NCBI RefSeq assembly: GCF_038618305.1
Contig: NZ_CP152017.1
Span: 1,155,501 to 1,219,500 of the forward strand
Source: Sporosarcina sp. FSL K6-2383
GTDB taxonomy: Bacteria; Bacillota; Bacilli; Bacillales_A; Planococcaceae
Direction of reading: 5' to 3'
DNA length: 64,000 nucleotides
Shown: positions 9,823 to 18,058 of the stretch, piece after piece
How the letters are laid out: the number at the start of each line of letters is the position of its first letter
Numbering within the stretch: the first letter of the stretch is position 1
Program-made: the position numbers and the translations under genes
The notes under the pieces: model-generated
The model's database searches: none
Told to the model about the DNA's origin: nothing
The model's input: the letters and a program-made list of their open reading frames with translations, nothing else

Positions 9823-11511
9823 ATGAAGACATTACGCGGAACTATATTAGTAGGTTTTGTGGTAGTGCTTTTATTAGCAGCCGTGTTGGCCGTAAGTGGA
9901 ATAAGAGGAATTAACAATCTTATTGAAACGACAGAAAACACAACGGAAGAGCAATTACCGATACTTATCACCGATTCACGACTTGCATTTAATATTGCAG
10001 ATCGTGTGGCGAAGGCTCGTGGTTATATTCTGTACGGGGATATGCAATATTTGGAGGAATTCAATTTATTGACAGAGGAAAGTGTTGGTCTTCAAGAAGA
10101 GCTAGGGCGCACAACTACCTCCGAGGAAGTAAAGGGCCTGATTGCTACAAGCATCGAATGGCGTGAAATAATGACGGATCAAGTATTTCCAGCGATAATG
10201 GCAGGGAGACAGTCGGAAGCACTTCGCATTGATAGTGAGGTTGCCCAGCCGCTTGCCCGTGAATTAATGGCGGGATTTGACAGTCTTGCAACCCATCGGC
10301 AAGAGACAATTCTTGCCGATGGGAAAGAGTATGTAAAAGCTGGTTATGCATCGCAGACCATGAATTACATAATCGCTATCTTAGTTATCTTAGCTGGTCT
10401 TGTAATCGCCTCCTTCATGTCACGGAGTATTTCTAGACCCATCGTAATGGTTTCAGGAAGAATGGAACGAATGGCTGAAGGGATATTCAATGATGAGCCT
10501 CTTGAAACTAAACGAAAAGATGAGGTTGGCCAGCAAATTCACTCCATAAATAAAATGAGAGAATCCATTCAAGCAATTTTAGTGGATACATTGGCGATTT
10601 CTCGTCAAGTGAATGGTAGGAGTTCAGAGTTGACTGAAACGTCCGTTGTTGTGAGCGACTCGACCAATCAAATAGCGGCAACGATGGAACAGCTTGCCGC
10701 CGGATCAGAGGCACAGGCGAATACAGCTTCTAATATGGCTGAAATGGTAGGAACTGTTTTTGAAGACATTCAACATGCGAATGAAGCTGGAACGCAGGTT
10801 GTAGCATCGTCACGCGCAATCTTAGAACGGACAGTAAGTGGTAATGACATGATGGAAAGTTCCGTTCAACAAATGAATACCATTTATGGCGTAGTGAATG
10901 ACTCTGTCGAAACGATTAAGCAATTGGATACTCAGACAAAAGAGATTTCTACGCTCGTTACAGTCATCAGTGAAATTGCAGGTCAAACGAACTTACTTGC
11001 ACTTAACGCTGCTATCGAGGCGGCACGTGCAGGCGAGCACGGCAAAGGATTTGCTGTTGTGGCGGATGAAGTGAAAAAGCTTGCGGAACAGGTTGCTGAT
11101 TCTGTCAATGAGATTACGACCATCGTCAACACGGTTCAAGAAGGATCGTCTAGTGCTGTCAAAGCACTTGAAAGTGGCTATACGAGTGTGGCAGATGGTA
11201 AACAAAAGGTACTAGATACCGGTGTTGTATTCGAGGAAATTTCAGAGCTTGCGACAACGATGAATGAACAGACGAGTGTCATGTCAAATGATCTTCGTCA
11301 TCTCGAAGAGATCGGTGGTAAATTGACAGAAGGCGTGACGGAAGTCGCCTCTATCGCAGAGGAATCTGCCGCAGGCGTTCAGCAAACAACGGCTTCGGCG
11401 GAACACTCATCGCACCAAGTAGAAGCAATGAGGGCAGGCGTGACAGAACTCTCCACTCTCGCTGATCAGCTAGAAGCATCCGTTAAACGATTTGCTATCG
11501 AAGAACAATAA
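9823..11511 (+). CDS. Methyl-accepting chemotaxis protein with four-helix-bundle sensor
   Basis: A 562-aa chemoreceptor. TM1 lies at about 7-28. An extracellular 4HB_MCP-like helical domain of about 150 residues follows, recognisable by [20 protein letters not shown], then TM2 ([19 protein letters not shown]), HAMP, and a signalling domain with tip [20 protein letters not shown] near 389-408. GGGGGAT precedes the ATG. It is followed by a strong terminator and is probably monocistronic. With the other two receptors nearby the window holds three MCPs and no che genes, so these are satellite receptor loci feeding a chemotaxis system encoded elsewhere. Confidence 0.92.
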   Translation: MKTLRGTILVGFVVVLLLAAVLAVSGIRGINNLIETTENTTEEQLPILITDSRLAFNIADRVAKARGYILYGDMQYLEEFNLLTEESVGLQEELGRTTTSEEVKGLIATSIEWREIMTDQVFPAIMAGRQSEALRIDSEVAQPLARELMAGFDSLATHRQETILADGKEYVKAGYASQTMNYIIAILVILAGLVIASFMSRSISRPIVMVSGRMERMAEGIFNDEPLETKRKDEVGQQIHSINKMRESIQAILVDTLAISRQVNGRSSELTETSVVVSDSTNQIAATMEQLAAGSEAQANTASNMAEMVGTVFEDIQHANEAGTQVVASSRAILERTVSGNDMMESSVQQMNTIYGVVNDSVETIKQLDTQTKEISTLVTVISEIAGQTNLLALNAAIEAARAGEHGKGFAVVADEVKKLAEQVADSVNEITTIVNTVQEGSSSAVKALESGYTSVADGKQKVLDTGVVFEEISELATTMNEQTSVMSNDLRHLEEIGGKLTEGVTEVASIAEESAAGVQQTTASAEHSSHQVEAMRAGVTELSTLADQLEASVKRFAIEEQ

Positions 11512-11552
11512 TTTGAAGTACTATTTTTGTTTGATTGAAGTGGAAAATAGGA

Positions 11553-11590
11553 CCGTAATCTGCCAAGTGGTACAGTAGATTACGGTTTTT
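11553..11590 (+). terminator. Intrinsic terminator after the 4HB chemoreceptor gene
   Basis: CCGTAATCT pairs with AGATTACGG across a 15-base loop, followed by TTTTT. Confidence 0.88.
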
Positions 11591-11673
11591 CTTTGCGGAT
11601 AGATGTGATAAGTTGTTCCGATATTATAAGAGATGTAAAATAGGTAGCAGCAACATAACAGGAGGTTTTTATA

Positions 11674-12990
11674 GTGGAACAAGTTCAATTTATGCGCAAT
11701 CTTATTATCGAAACGCCTTCAATGCCAGGTAATTTTGCCAAAGTAGCTATGGCTATCGGGCAATTAGAAGGAGATATAGGTGATATTCAAACGATTAAGG
11801 TCGGAACATTATCGACAATCCGTGATATTGCCATCCAGTGTTTGAATGAAGAGCATTTGTTGAAAATTGTAGAAGCAATCAATCGGATTGGGGAGGGAAT
11901 TAGCGTCCAGGCTGTAACGGATGATGTTCTGCAAGCCCATGAAGGTGGAAAAATTCATATGAAAGGACGATTTGAAATCCGTTCATTAGGAGATTTACGC
12001 CGCGTCTATACACCAGGCGTTGCCAACGTTTGCGAAGTCATTAAAAATGATCCTGAACAGGCAAAATATTTCACGGGGATTTCGAATACCGTAGCCATTG
12101 TGACGGATGGGACTGCGATTCTAGGTCTTGGCAATATCGGCCCTGTCGCAGGAATGCCTGTTATGGAAGGAAAGGCTGTGCTATTCGACCAGTTTGCTGG
12201 GATAAGTGGAATTCCGATTTTGTTAGATACGAGTGACCCCGATCAAGTTGTTGAGACCGTGAAGCATATTTCTAAAAGCTTTGGTGGTATTTTACTTGAA
12301 GATATCGGATCACCGCATTGCTTTGAAATCGAAGAGCGCTTGAAGGCGGAGCTGTCGATTCCGGTCATGCATGACGACCAGCATGGGACTGCTGTCGTAA
12401 CACTCGCTTCCGTTCTATCCGCTTGTAGGCAATCGGGTGTCGAGCTTGCTGACTCAGTTGTTGGTCAAGTCGGTCTTGGCGCAGCAGGACTTGCTATCAG
12501 TCGTGTGCTGATGGCTTATGGCGTAAAAGAAATGCGTGGTGTTGATCGCAATGGGGAAGCATGTGAACGGCTTGTTCGATACGGTGGAACGGTCATAGAT
12601 TCGTTGGAGGAACTAATGGAGACATGTGATATTATTGTTGCAACGACAGGTGTTGCAGGACTTATTAAACCAGAAATGGTACGCAAAGGACAAATCATTT
12701 TGGCTTTATCTAATCCAAGTGCTGAAATTGCACCGGAAGAGGCGCTAAAAGCAGGCGCAGCCTTTGCAGCAGACGGTCGTCTCGTCAATAATATTTTAGG
12801 GTTCCCAGGTATTTTCCGTGGTGTACTCAATGCCTATGCGAAAGAAATTACCTACCCGATGCTCATTGCAGCGGCGCTAGCTATCGTCGACAGTACAAAA
12901 CCTGGCGATCTCGTGCCACACCCCCTTGACCCAAACGTCCACCAAAACGTAGCAGCAGCAGTAGAACGCATAGCGAATGACGGTAAATAA
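11674..12990 (+). CDS. NAD(P)-dependent malic enzyme with N-terminal ACT domain
   Basis: A 438-aa oxidative decarboxylase converting malate to pyruvate and CO2. An ACT-type regulatory domain occupies about residues 8-80 ([19 protein letters not shown]). The malic N-terminal domain follows with [27 protein letters not shown] and DDQHGTAVV, and then the Rossmann NAD-binding domain with GLGAAGLAI and the signature [12 protein letters not shown] at 11674 is the start, with AGGAGG spaced correctly before it. Size and ACT domain fit one of the several malic enzymes of B. subtilis, but I do not assign which one. Terminators flank it on both sides. Confidence 0.92.
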   Translation: MEQVQFMRNLIIETPSMPGNFAKVAMAIGQLEGDIGDIQTIKVGTLSTIRDIAIQCLNEEHLLKIVEAINRIGEGISVQAVTDDVLQAHEGGKIHMKGRFEIRSLGDLRRVYTPGVANVCEVIKNDPEQAKYFTGISNTVAIVTDGTAILGLGNIGPVAGMPVMEGKAVLFDQFAGISGIPILLDTSDPDQVVETVKHISKSFGGILLEDIGSPHCFEIEERLKAELSIPVMHDDQHGTAVVTLASVLSACRQSGVELADSVVGQVGLGAAGLAISRVLMAYGVKEMRGVDRNGEACERLVRYGGTVIDSLEELMETCDIIVATTGVAGLIKPEMVRKGQIILALSNPSAEIAPEEALKAGAAFAADGRLVNNILGFPGIFRGVLNAYAKEITYPMLIAAALAIVDSTKPGDLVPHPLDPNVHQNVAAAVERIANDGK

Positions 12991-13005
12991 TAAATAAGTA
13001 AAACG

Positions 13006-13047
13006 AAAAAGCCATACGACTGGGGTTCCCAGCTGTATGGCTTCTTT
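13006..13047. terminator. Bidirectional terminator between malic enzyme and oxidase operon
   Basis: AAGCCATAC...ACTGGG pairs with CCCAG...GTATGGCTT, followed by a T-rich stretch on the plus strand and by TTTTTCG on the minus strand. The flanking genes are convergent. Confidence 0.85.
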
Positions 13048-13052
13048 TCTTA

Positions 13053-14708
13053 TTATCTACCAATCGGCCAATCAAATGGAATTGAGCCTGGAGGTGAGTG
13101 TTTCAAAATATCAATGATTGGAATTGTATAGGCAAACAGAATGAGCGCAATCGTAATCCCGATCCATAAATACCAGTTCTCAAGAAACTTAGGTGTAGGC
13201 TGTGCATTTGTAGCTTCCTCTGCAATTGGGAATTCCTCCACACCACGTGGTGCAAAGAACGTCAATTGGATGAAAATATACACCATTAAAATAATCCCGA
13301 TGAACAGGATTGTTCCACCGACTGCTTGTGCAACCTGGTAACTAATCCAAGTCGCAACTTGGTCGCCGCCAGCATACTCAGAGAAGTTCGAGCGACGCGG
13401 TCCGCCTAGCAACCCTTGAATATGCATGGAGCCAGACATAATTGTCATACCAATCGTCCAAATATACGTCTGAATAATTCCGAGCTTATTCAACTTCGGT
13501 GTCAATCTTCTACCTGTCAAATGAGGCACAAGCCAATACGTAATTCCGAAGAATGTTAAAATAACGGTTGTTGCAGCTGTTAAATGGAAATGCCCAGTAA
13601 TGTAAATCGTATTATGAACAAGTGCATTCATTTGATAAGAGGCGTTAATAATACCACCCGCACCCCCGGGGATGAATGCTAACATACCGATAAACGGAGC
13701 AAGGAAACGAACATCTTTCCACGGTAACTTCTTAAACCAGCCAAATAGACTCTTATAGCCTTTTCTACGACCAGCTTCTTCAAATGTTGCAAAAATCGAG
13801 AATGCAGTCATCAGTGATGGAATAATAACCATGAACGTCAAGACGACTTGAATGAATTTCCATGTAGGATCAATACCGGGCTCAGTTAATTGGTGATGGA
13901 AACCTACTGGAATGGAGAACATCAGTAATAGAATGAAAGCTAGTCGGGCAAGTGAATCACTGAATAACTTTCCACCGATAATTTTCGGGATGATTGCATA
14001 CCAAGCCATATAAGCAGGAAGCAACCAGAAATAAACAAGCGGGTGACCGAAATACCAGAACAACGTACGACTTAATAGCACGTTAATCGTTTCAGCATAC
14101 CCAAGTGACCAAGGGATGAACTGAATAATAACGGCAGAAGCTACCCCAAGTGAGGCGATGAACCACATAAGCATATTAATGATAACCATAAAGGCTAGTA
14201 ATGGTGATTTTTCACCCTTGTGTGCCTTTTTCCATACATAGAGCTGACGAAAGTTAACGAATGCGGCAATCCAGCTACCGACGATTACAAATGTCAGGCC
14301 AAAATAGAATGCAGGATGTGCACGCAGTGGTGCGTAAAACGTATAGAGAACAGATGCCTCACCTACGAGAATTGTAATCGCAGTCATAGTCGTACCGATT
14401 ACCATTACCCAGAAAGCTAACCAGGCAACTTTCCTCTGTTTATCAGAAATCCCAACTGTTTTCCCCATCAGTGAGAATTGGAATCCGATAATGAAGAACG
14501 TCGTCAAAACAAGACCGAGAATGACACCATGTACCGTTAAAATCGTATAGTAATCAATGTTAAATGGTAATGTATATTTACCGGAACGGACAAGCGTCTG
14601 TAAAAGACCCATTAGACCACCAATCAATAATGATATGTACGTAACGTACATAAATGACATGTATAACTTAGAATCTTTTTTTGATATTGAGAGCTCATTC
14701 GTAGCCAT
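13053..14708 (-). CDS. b(o/a)3-type cytochrome c oxidase subunit I
   Basis: A 551-aa haem-copper oxidase core subunit with about 13 hydrophobic segments. Key motifs are HGVILGLVLTTFF (low-spin haem ligand helix), GHPLVYFWLLP (CuB ligand and cross-linked Tyr motif) and NTIYITGHFHLTAATT (haem ligands). The sequence type matches the short-chain ba3/b(o/a)3 (CbaA-like, type B) oxidases of Thermus, Geobacillus and other Bacillales, not the caa3 or cbb3 families. It is the last gene of a three-gene operon: its ATG overlaps the subunit II stop by one base (TAATG). It reduces O2 to water at the membrane, and these enzymes are usually high-affinity oxidases. Confidence 0.93.
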   Translation of the reverse strand: MATNELSISKKDSKLYMSFMYVTYISLLIGGLMGLLQTLVRSGKYTLPFNIDYYTILTVHGVILGLVLTTFFIIGFQFSLMGKTVGISDKQRKVAWLAFWVMVIGTTMTAITILVGEASVLYTFYAPLRAHPAFYFGLTFVIVGSWIAAFVNFRQLYVWKKAHKGEKSPLLAFMVIINMLMWFIASLGVASAVIIQFIPWSLGYAETINVLLSRTLFWYFGHPLVYFWLLPAYMAWYAIIPKIIGGKLFSDSLARLAFILLLMFSIPVGFHHQLTEPGIDPTWKFIQVVLTFMVIIPSLMTAFSIFATFEEAGRRKGYKSLFGWFKKLPWKDVRFLAPFIGMLAFIPGGAGGIINASYQMNALVHNTIYITGHFHLTAATTVILTFFGITYWLVPHLTGRRLTPKLNKLGIIQTYIWTIGMTIMSGSMHIQGLLGGPRRSNFSEYAGGDQVATWISYQVAQAVGGTILFIGIILMVYIFIQLTFFAPRGVEEFPIAEEATNAQPTPKFLENWYLWIGITIALILFAYTIPIIDILKHSPPGSIPFDWPIGR

Positions 14709-15211
14709 TATTCATACACCTCCACTGTTCCGTACATAATGTGGTGACCGATACCGCAGTATTCGTTACAGACGATTGTAAACTCACCAGCGTTTTTCAG
14801 AACTGCCTCATAACGACTGATGTGACCGGGTTCGACCATCATGTTGACGTTTGTTCCAGCAACGTTGAAACCGTGGACAACGTCTGTTGTCGTAATTTGA
14901 TAAAGAACAGTAGATCCTTTAGGTACGCGAATTGTTTTCACTGGATTCCCGTCAGCATCTTTCCCCAGATCATAGTTGAATGCAGAAGCGACAATATTAA
15001 CGATATATTTCCCGTCAGCAACCTCACGGAGCCCAAGGTTTTCTGGTTTGAATGAATCATGTGCTTCCACATTTTGTGGATCAATAATTTCAATATGACT
15101 TTGCGGATGTGTGCCTTTCCAAAATGCAGCAAACCCTATAATAACTAAAAATAATGCGAGTGACCCTACCCCAAGAGTGAGCCAAATTTTTTCGTACTTG
15201 TGCAAATGCAT
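14708..15211 (-). CDS. b(o/a)3-type cytochrome c oxidase subunit II (CuA protein)
   Basis: A 167-aa subunit with one N-terminal membrane anchor (about 14-31) and an extracellular cupredoxin domain. CuA ligands are visible: His113 in VVHGFNVAG and the C-terminal CNEYCGIGHHIM, giving Cys148, Cys152, His156 and Met159. It accepts electrons from cytochrome c and passes them to subunit I. AGGAGG precedes the ATG at 15211. The short length and single TM are typical of ba3-type subunit II. Confidence 0.93.
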   Translation of the reverse strand: MHLHKYEKIWLTLGVGSLALFLVIIGFAAFWKGTHPQSHIEIIDPQNVEAHDSFKPENLGLREVADGKYIVNIVASAFNYDLGKDADGNPVKTIRVPKGSTVLYQITTTDVVHGFNVAGTNVNMMVEPGHISRYEAVLKNAGEFTIVCNEYCGIGHHIMYGTVEVYE

Positions 15212-15235
15212 ACGTTTACCCTCCTAACATTGTCA

Positions 15236-15388
15236 TTATCTAGATAGAAATAGTGCGTACAGCCCGAACCAAGAGATTAGAATGAAAATACCGACCAACA
15301 TAACAGAGATAAAAGTACCTTTTAAACTAACTTCGGCATCCATTTCGGTATGATTGGACTGTTGCTGCTTTGGATTTCCTTTCCCCAT
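15236..15388 (-). CDS. b(o/a)3-type cytochrome c oxidase subunit IIa (small TM subunit)
   Basis: A 50-aa protein beginning MGKGNPKQQQSNHTEMDAEV and ending with one hydrophobic helix (GTFISVMLVGIFILISWFGL). Its position as first gene of the operon, its size and its single C-terminal membrane span match the small subunit IIa that supplies the missing second helix of subunit II in ba3 oxidases. GGGAGG precedes the ATG at 15388. The gap to subunit II is about 24 bp. Confidence 0.85.
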   Translation of the reverse strand: MGKGNPKQQQSNHTEMDAEVSLKGTFISVMLVGIFILISWFGLYALFLSR

Positions 15389-15548
15389 TGTTACACCTCC
15401 CGTTCACGATGAAGTAGTCTGTCATACTTTTATCATAGTCAAATGGTAGAATACAGGAATTGGGGAAATCCCTATCTATATAGGAAAGTGGAAAGAGTTC
15501 ACATTTTGTTCACCTGCTCTTCATAGTTCGGACATATTGGACATTAAG

Positions 15549-15580
15549 AAAACCGCATCCCGAAGTGGAATGCGGTTTTT
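15549..15580 (-). terminator. Intrinsic terminator downstream of the 82-aa protein gene
   Basis: AAAACCGCAT pairs with ATGCGGTTTT across a short loop. T-runs occur on both strands, so it could work in either direction; the minus-strand gene ending at 15611 is the likely user. Confidence 0.75.
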
Positions 15581-15610
15581 GTATAGAGTAGAAGTGTGGG
15601 AAATAGTTGC

Positions 15611-15859
15611 TTATTGCAAAGTCTCATCCGCCTTTTTACGCATATCACGCATCGGGACAAGTATCTCTGCACGTTGCTTCACTTCCATGAGTGTTATTTG
15701 TTTGTCCCTTTGGATAGGTTCGTAATCTCCTGCAGCTGGATCATGGTCGGCGTTCTTGAAAAAACGGTGCTGCGGATGTTTCCATTCATTAAGAGCTACA
15801 AAATGACCATCTGTTACTAATCCAGTCAAGCCGTATATTTCATGAAAGACCTCTTTCAC
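15611..15859 (-). CDS. Conserved-looking small hypothetical protein
   Basis: An 82-aa soluble protein I do not recognise. The GTG at 15859 is taken as the start because GGAGG lies 8 bases upstream; an in-frame ATG at 15874 has no ribosome site and itself contains that GGAGG. The sequence has an aromatic- and His-rich middle (ALNEWKHPQHRFFKNADHD) and a charged helical C-terminus (MEVKQRAEILVPMRDMRKKA). It is convergent with nothing and followed by a terminator. Confidence 0.6.
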   Translation of the reverse strand: MKEVFHEIYGLTGLVTDGHFVALNEWKHPQHRFFKNADHDPAAGDYEPIQRDKQITLMEVKQRAEILVPMRDMRKKADETLQ

Positions 15860-16069
15860 TTCACCCGCCTCCATTTTATCATGTCCTTTTCCTTGTATTC
15901 CCGTTTTCTATCACTTTAAACCATCCAATAAGACAATTATGTTTCGAAAGAGGAATAAATGACATGATATGTAACGGATTTGTTACACGAATGTAATGTT
16001 AGAGGCTCGTCGCACATGTTAAAGTTACTTTAGTTAGTTTACAGATAAATAAATTCATTGGGGGAACGT

Positions 16070-16558
16070 ATGAAAAATATAGTTAAGTTACACAAATCAG
16101 CTATAATCATTGTAATGGCACTACTGTTATTTATTGCCCCTTTCACTGGACAAGCGGAAGCATCGGCAGCAACTGATCTTACAAAAACTGCAAAAAGCCT
16201 AATTGGTGTTAAGTATAGTTATGGTGGTTCATCTACAAAAGGATTCGACTGCTCAGGATATATTAATTACGTTTTTAAAGCACATGACATTAATGTTTCA
16301 CGTTCATCTTCTAGTTTGTACGCATCAGGAGAGGCAGTTAATAAGGCAAACTTGGAGACTGGCGACCTCGTATTTTTTAATACAACTGGAAAAGGCGTTT
16401 CACATGTGGGTATGTACATAGGTAATGGTGAATTCGCACACGCATCTACTTCAAGAGGTGTTCGCATTGATAAGCTAAACGACCCTTACTACTGGGGTAG
16501 CCGTTATATTGGCGCTAAGCGCGTTGCAAATTTTGATGCAGTTGCTTCACTTAACTAA
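16070..16558 (+). CDS. Secreted single-domain NlpC/P60 peptidoglycan hydrolase
   Basis: A 162-aa protein with a signal peptide (about 1-33, ending QAEASAA) directly followed by an NlpC/P60 domain. The catalytic triad is visible as Cys61 (GFDCSGY), His112 (VSHVGMY) and His124 (EFAHAS). There is no wall-binding domain, unlike the LysM enzyme at 6339, so it is probably freely secreted or recruited by other factors. GGGGGA precedes ATG 16070; an upstream in-frame TTG at 16058 is rejected. A strong terminator follows. Confidence 0.9.
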   Translation: MKNIVKLHKSAIIIVMALLLFIAPFTGQAEASAATDLTKTAKSLIGVKYSYGGSSTKGFDCSGYINYVFKAHDINVSRSSSSLYASGEAVNKANLETGDLVFFNTTGKGVSHVGMYIGNGEFAHASTSRGVRIDKLNDPYYWGSRYIGAKRVANFDAVASLN

Positions 16559-16571
16559 TAACATAAACAAG

Positions 16572-16613
16572 AAGCACCGTATATCCGTTCACTATCGGAT
16601 ATACGGTGCTTTT
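16572..16613 (+). terminator. Intrinsic terminator after the NlpC/P60 gene
   Basis: AAGCACCGTATATCCG pairs with CGGATATACGGTGCTT over a 7-base loop, followed by TT-rich sequence. Confidence 0.9.
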
Positions 16614-16759
16614 ATCTTTATTCAGCAAATGCTTTTGTACTGAAAGTGAAGCGTCAGCTCCAGAAGACTCCCAACTCTGTAGGTGGCAAGATGAATGCGG
16701 TTTTTTTTTCCTGTTCAGCGTGTGTCCAAACGCCGGCTGAACAATAAGAGGAACGCGGG

Positions 16760-16883
16760 CTAAGGTCGCCACGTCCTGAAAGGAAGTGCCTTAATTTCTG
16801 CAAAGAACGCAGAAATATGGCAAATCGAACCCTTTGCTGTTCGATTGGCAACGCCTGCATGACCAGCATCGTGCAGGCCCAAG
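16760..16883. repeat. Repeat module B, copy 1
   Basis: About 123 bp, closely similar to 16930-17052. It contains two short hairpins: TTTCTGC/GCAGAAA and AATCGAAC/GTTCGATT. It lies between hairpin 1 and the link of repeat A. Confidence 0.75.
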
Positions 16884-16929
16884 CCTCCGGCGGATGTCAC
16901 GGATTTTGAAAGGAGTTAATCGAGGCAGT

Positions 16930-17052
16930 CTAAGTTCGCGATGTCCTGAAACAGTGCCTTAATTTCTGCAAAGAACACAGAAATACGGCAAATCGAACCC
17001 TTCGCTGTTCGATTCGCAACGACCGCATGACCTATATCCTGTAGGCCTCAAG
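16930..17052. repeat. Repeat module B, copy 2 (inside hairpin 2 of repeat A)
   Basis: Second copy of the module, separating the ATCGAG and CTCGAT arms that are only 4 bases apart in the uninterrupted element at 33652. Several base differences from copy 1 preserve the AATCGAAC/GTTCGATT stem. Confidence 0.75.
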
Positions 17053-17106
17053 CTCGATTCAAAATCTGGACGCAATTACGCCTCGGCGTAATTGATGTTA
17101 GAAAAA

Positions 17107-17150
17107 AAGCTGCCTAGCGAAGTTGAATTAGACTTGGCTAGGCAGCTTTT
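17107..17150 (-). terminator. Intrinsic terminator of the slap gene
   Basis: AAGCTGCCTAGC pairs with GCTAGGCAGCTT. On the minus strand it is followed by TTTTTTTC and lies just past the slap stop at 17156. Confidence 0.88.
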
Positions 17151-17155
17151 ATAAA

Positions 17156-18058
17156 TTACGCATTTTGTTGTGGTACACGAACTGTCCAACGTGACAAGTC
17201 TGGCTCTGTCTTTTGGGTCAATTCCTTTGGATAGATAAACGTCCATGGTTTAGACGTGTTTGCTTTGACAGATAATGGAGCAAGCTCAAATGTTCCGGTA
17301 GCAACAAGATCTCCAACCGCATCAATAAGCTCAAGTGGTAACTTTTCAATATTAATTTGTTTCGAGTGACCGTTACGGATGAAAACGGAAGCAGCAATGC
17401 CACCATCCTCTTGTTTCTTCACTTGGAACCCGCTAATATTTACTTCCCGTGGCTTCAATTTCGGCAGCCCTTCAACGACTGTTGCGAGTCCTTCTTTTTG
17501 CTCATCCGTCAAGCCGTCTTCCCATGCCTGTTCCAATTCCAGTTTATGTGGCACCATCGACTGAACGTTGAAAGCAAGCTTCCAGTTTTCTACCGGAGGT
17601 TGTTCAGCAAAAATATTTTCTTTTGTAAAGACGAATACCCATGGTCTTGCACTGCGTGCTGGAATATCGCCAAGTTCCGATAAATCGAACTCATCAGAAG
17701 CGAGTGTATTTCCTTCACCGTCGAGGAGCATTAACTCGATTGGGCCAACAGAAATCTGTTGATCAAGAGAGGAGCGGAAAAATGCCTTAACGAGCCAGCT
17801 ACCATTTGCTGATTCAACATCAATATCAATTCCAGAAAGGGAAATCTGATTAGGTTTCAATGGTTCGAGCTCATTAGATAGGAAGCGGAAAACGTAGTCC
17901 TGCTCCTGTGGCACGTCCCATTCTGGATGAAGTGAAAGAGTTGTTTCGACCTCATCTGTATTACTTGAAACATTTACACCGTCAATGATTTCTTCAGAAC
18001 CGATTATGCTATCCTTACCTGTCTTTTCAGCTTGCTTAAAAAAAGAAAAAAGTTTCAT
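17156..18058 (-). CDS. slap: Accessory Sec system S-layer assembly protein (Slap)
   Basis: A 300-aa protein with two tandem SLAP-type repeats: about residues 40-150 (HPEWDVPQEQDYVFRFL ... WVFVFTKENIF) and about 175-290 (LEQAWEDGLTDEQKEGL ... WTFIYPKEL). Each contains a LKP..I..SGI/F strand followed by beta-rich sequence. In Bacillus anthracis Slap works with SecA2 to export S-layer proteins. There is no obvious signal peptide or membrane span, so it acts at the cytoplasmic side. Its ATG overlaps the secA2 stop (ATGA) and has GGAGG 7 bases upstream, so the two are translationally coupled. No S-layer structural gene is in the window. Confidence 0.88.
   Translation of the reverse strand: MKLFSFFKQAEKTGKDSIIGSEEIIDGVNVSSNTDEVETTLSLHPEWDVPQEQDYVFRFLSNELEPLKPNQISLSGIDIDVESANGSWLVKAFFRSSLDQQISVGPIELMLLDGEGNTLASDEFDLSELGDIPARSARPWVFVFTKENIFAEQPPVENWKLAFNVQSMVPHKLELEQAWEDGLTDEQKEGLATVVEGLPKLKPREVNISGFQVKKQEDGGIAASVFIRNGHSKQINIEKLPLELIDAVGDLVATGTFELAPLSVKANTSKPWTFIYPKELTQKTEPDLSRWTVRVPQQNA

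Larger units (their letters stand above)
16621..17096. repeat. Hairpin-rich interspersed repeat A, copy 1 (interrupted)
   Basis: Longest of three copies (others at 33652 and 50660). The element begins with a TTCAGC-containing section and an AGGTGG.AAGATGAATG segment. Hairpin 1 (GTTCAGC...GCTGAAC) lies at 16713-16742, then a GCCTCCGGCGGATGTCA link, then hairpin 2 (ATTTTGAA...ATCGAG / CTCGAT...TTCAAAATCT) and hairpin 3 (CAATTACGCC/GGCGTAATTG) at 17072-17093. In this copy two foreign modules (repeat B) sit between hairpin 1 and the link and inside the loop of hairpin 2. No protein-coding potential. Confidence 0.75.

Noticed and set aside
15875..16069. Cyclic-di-AMP riboswitch upstream of the NlpC/P60 gene
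   Set aside because: Such switches often precede wall hydrolase genes, but the leader is short and the conserved core could not be found.
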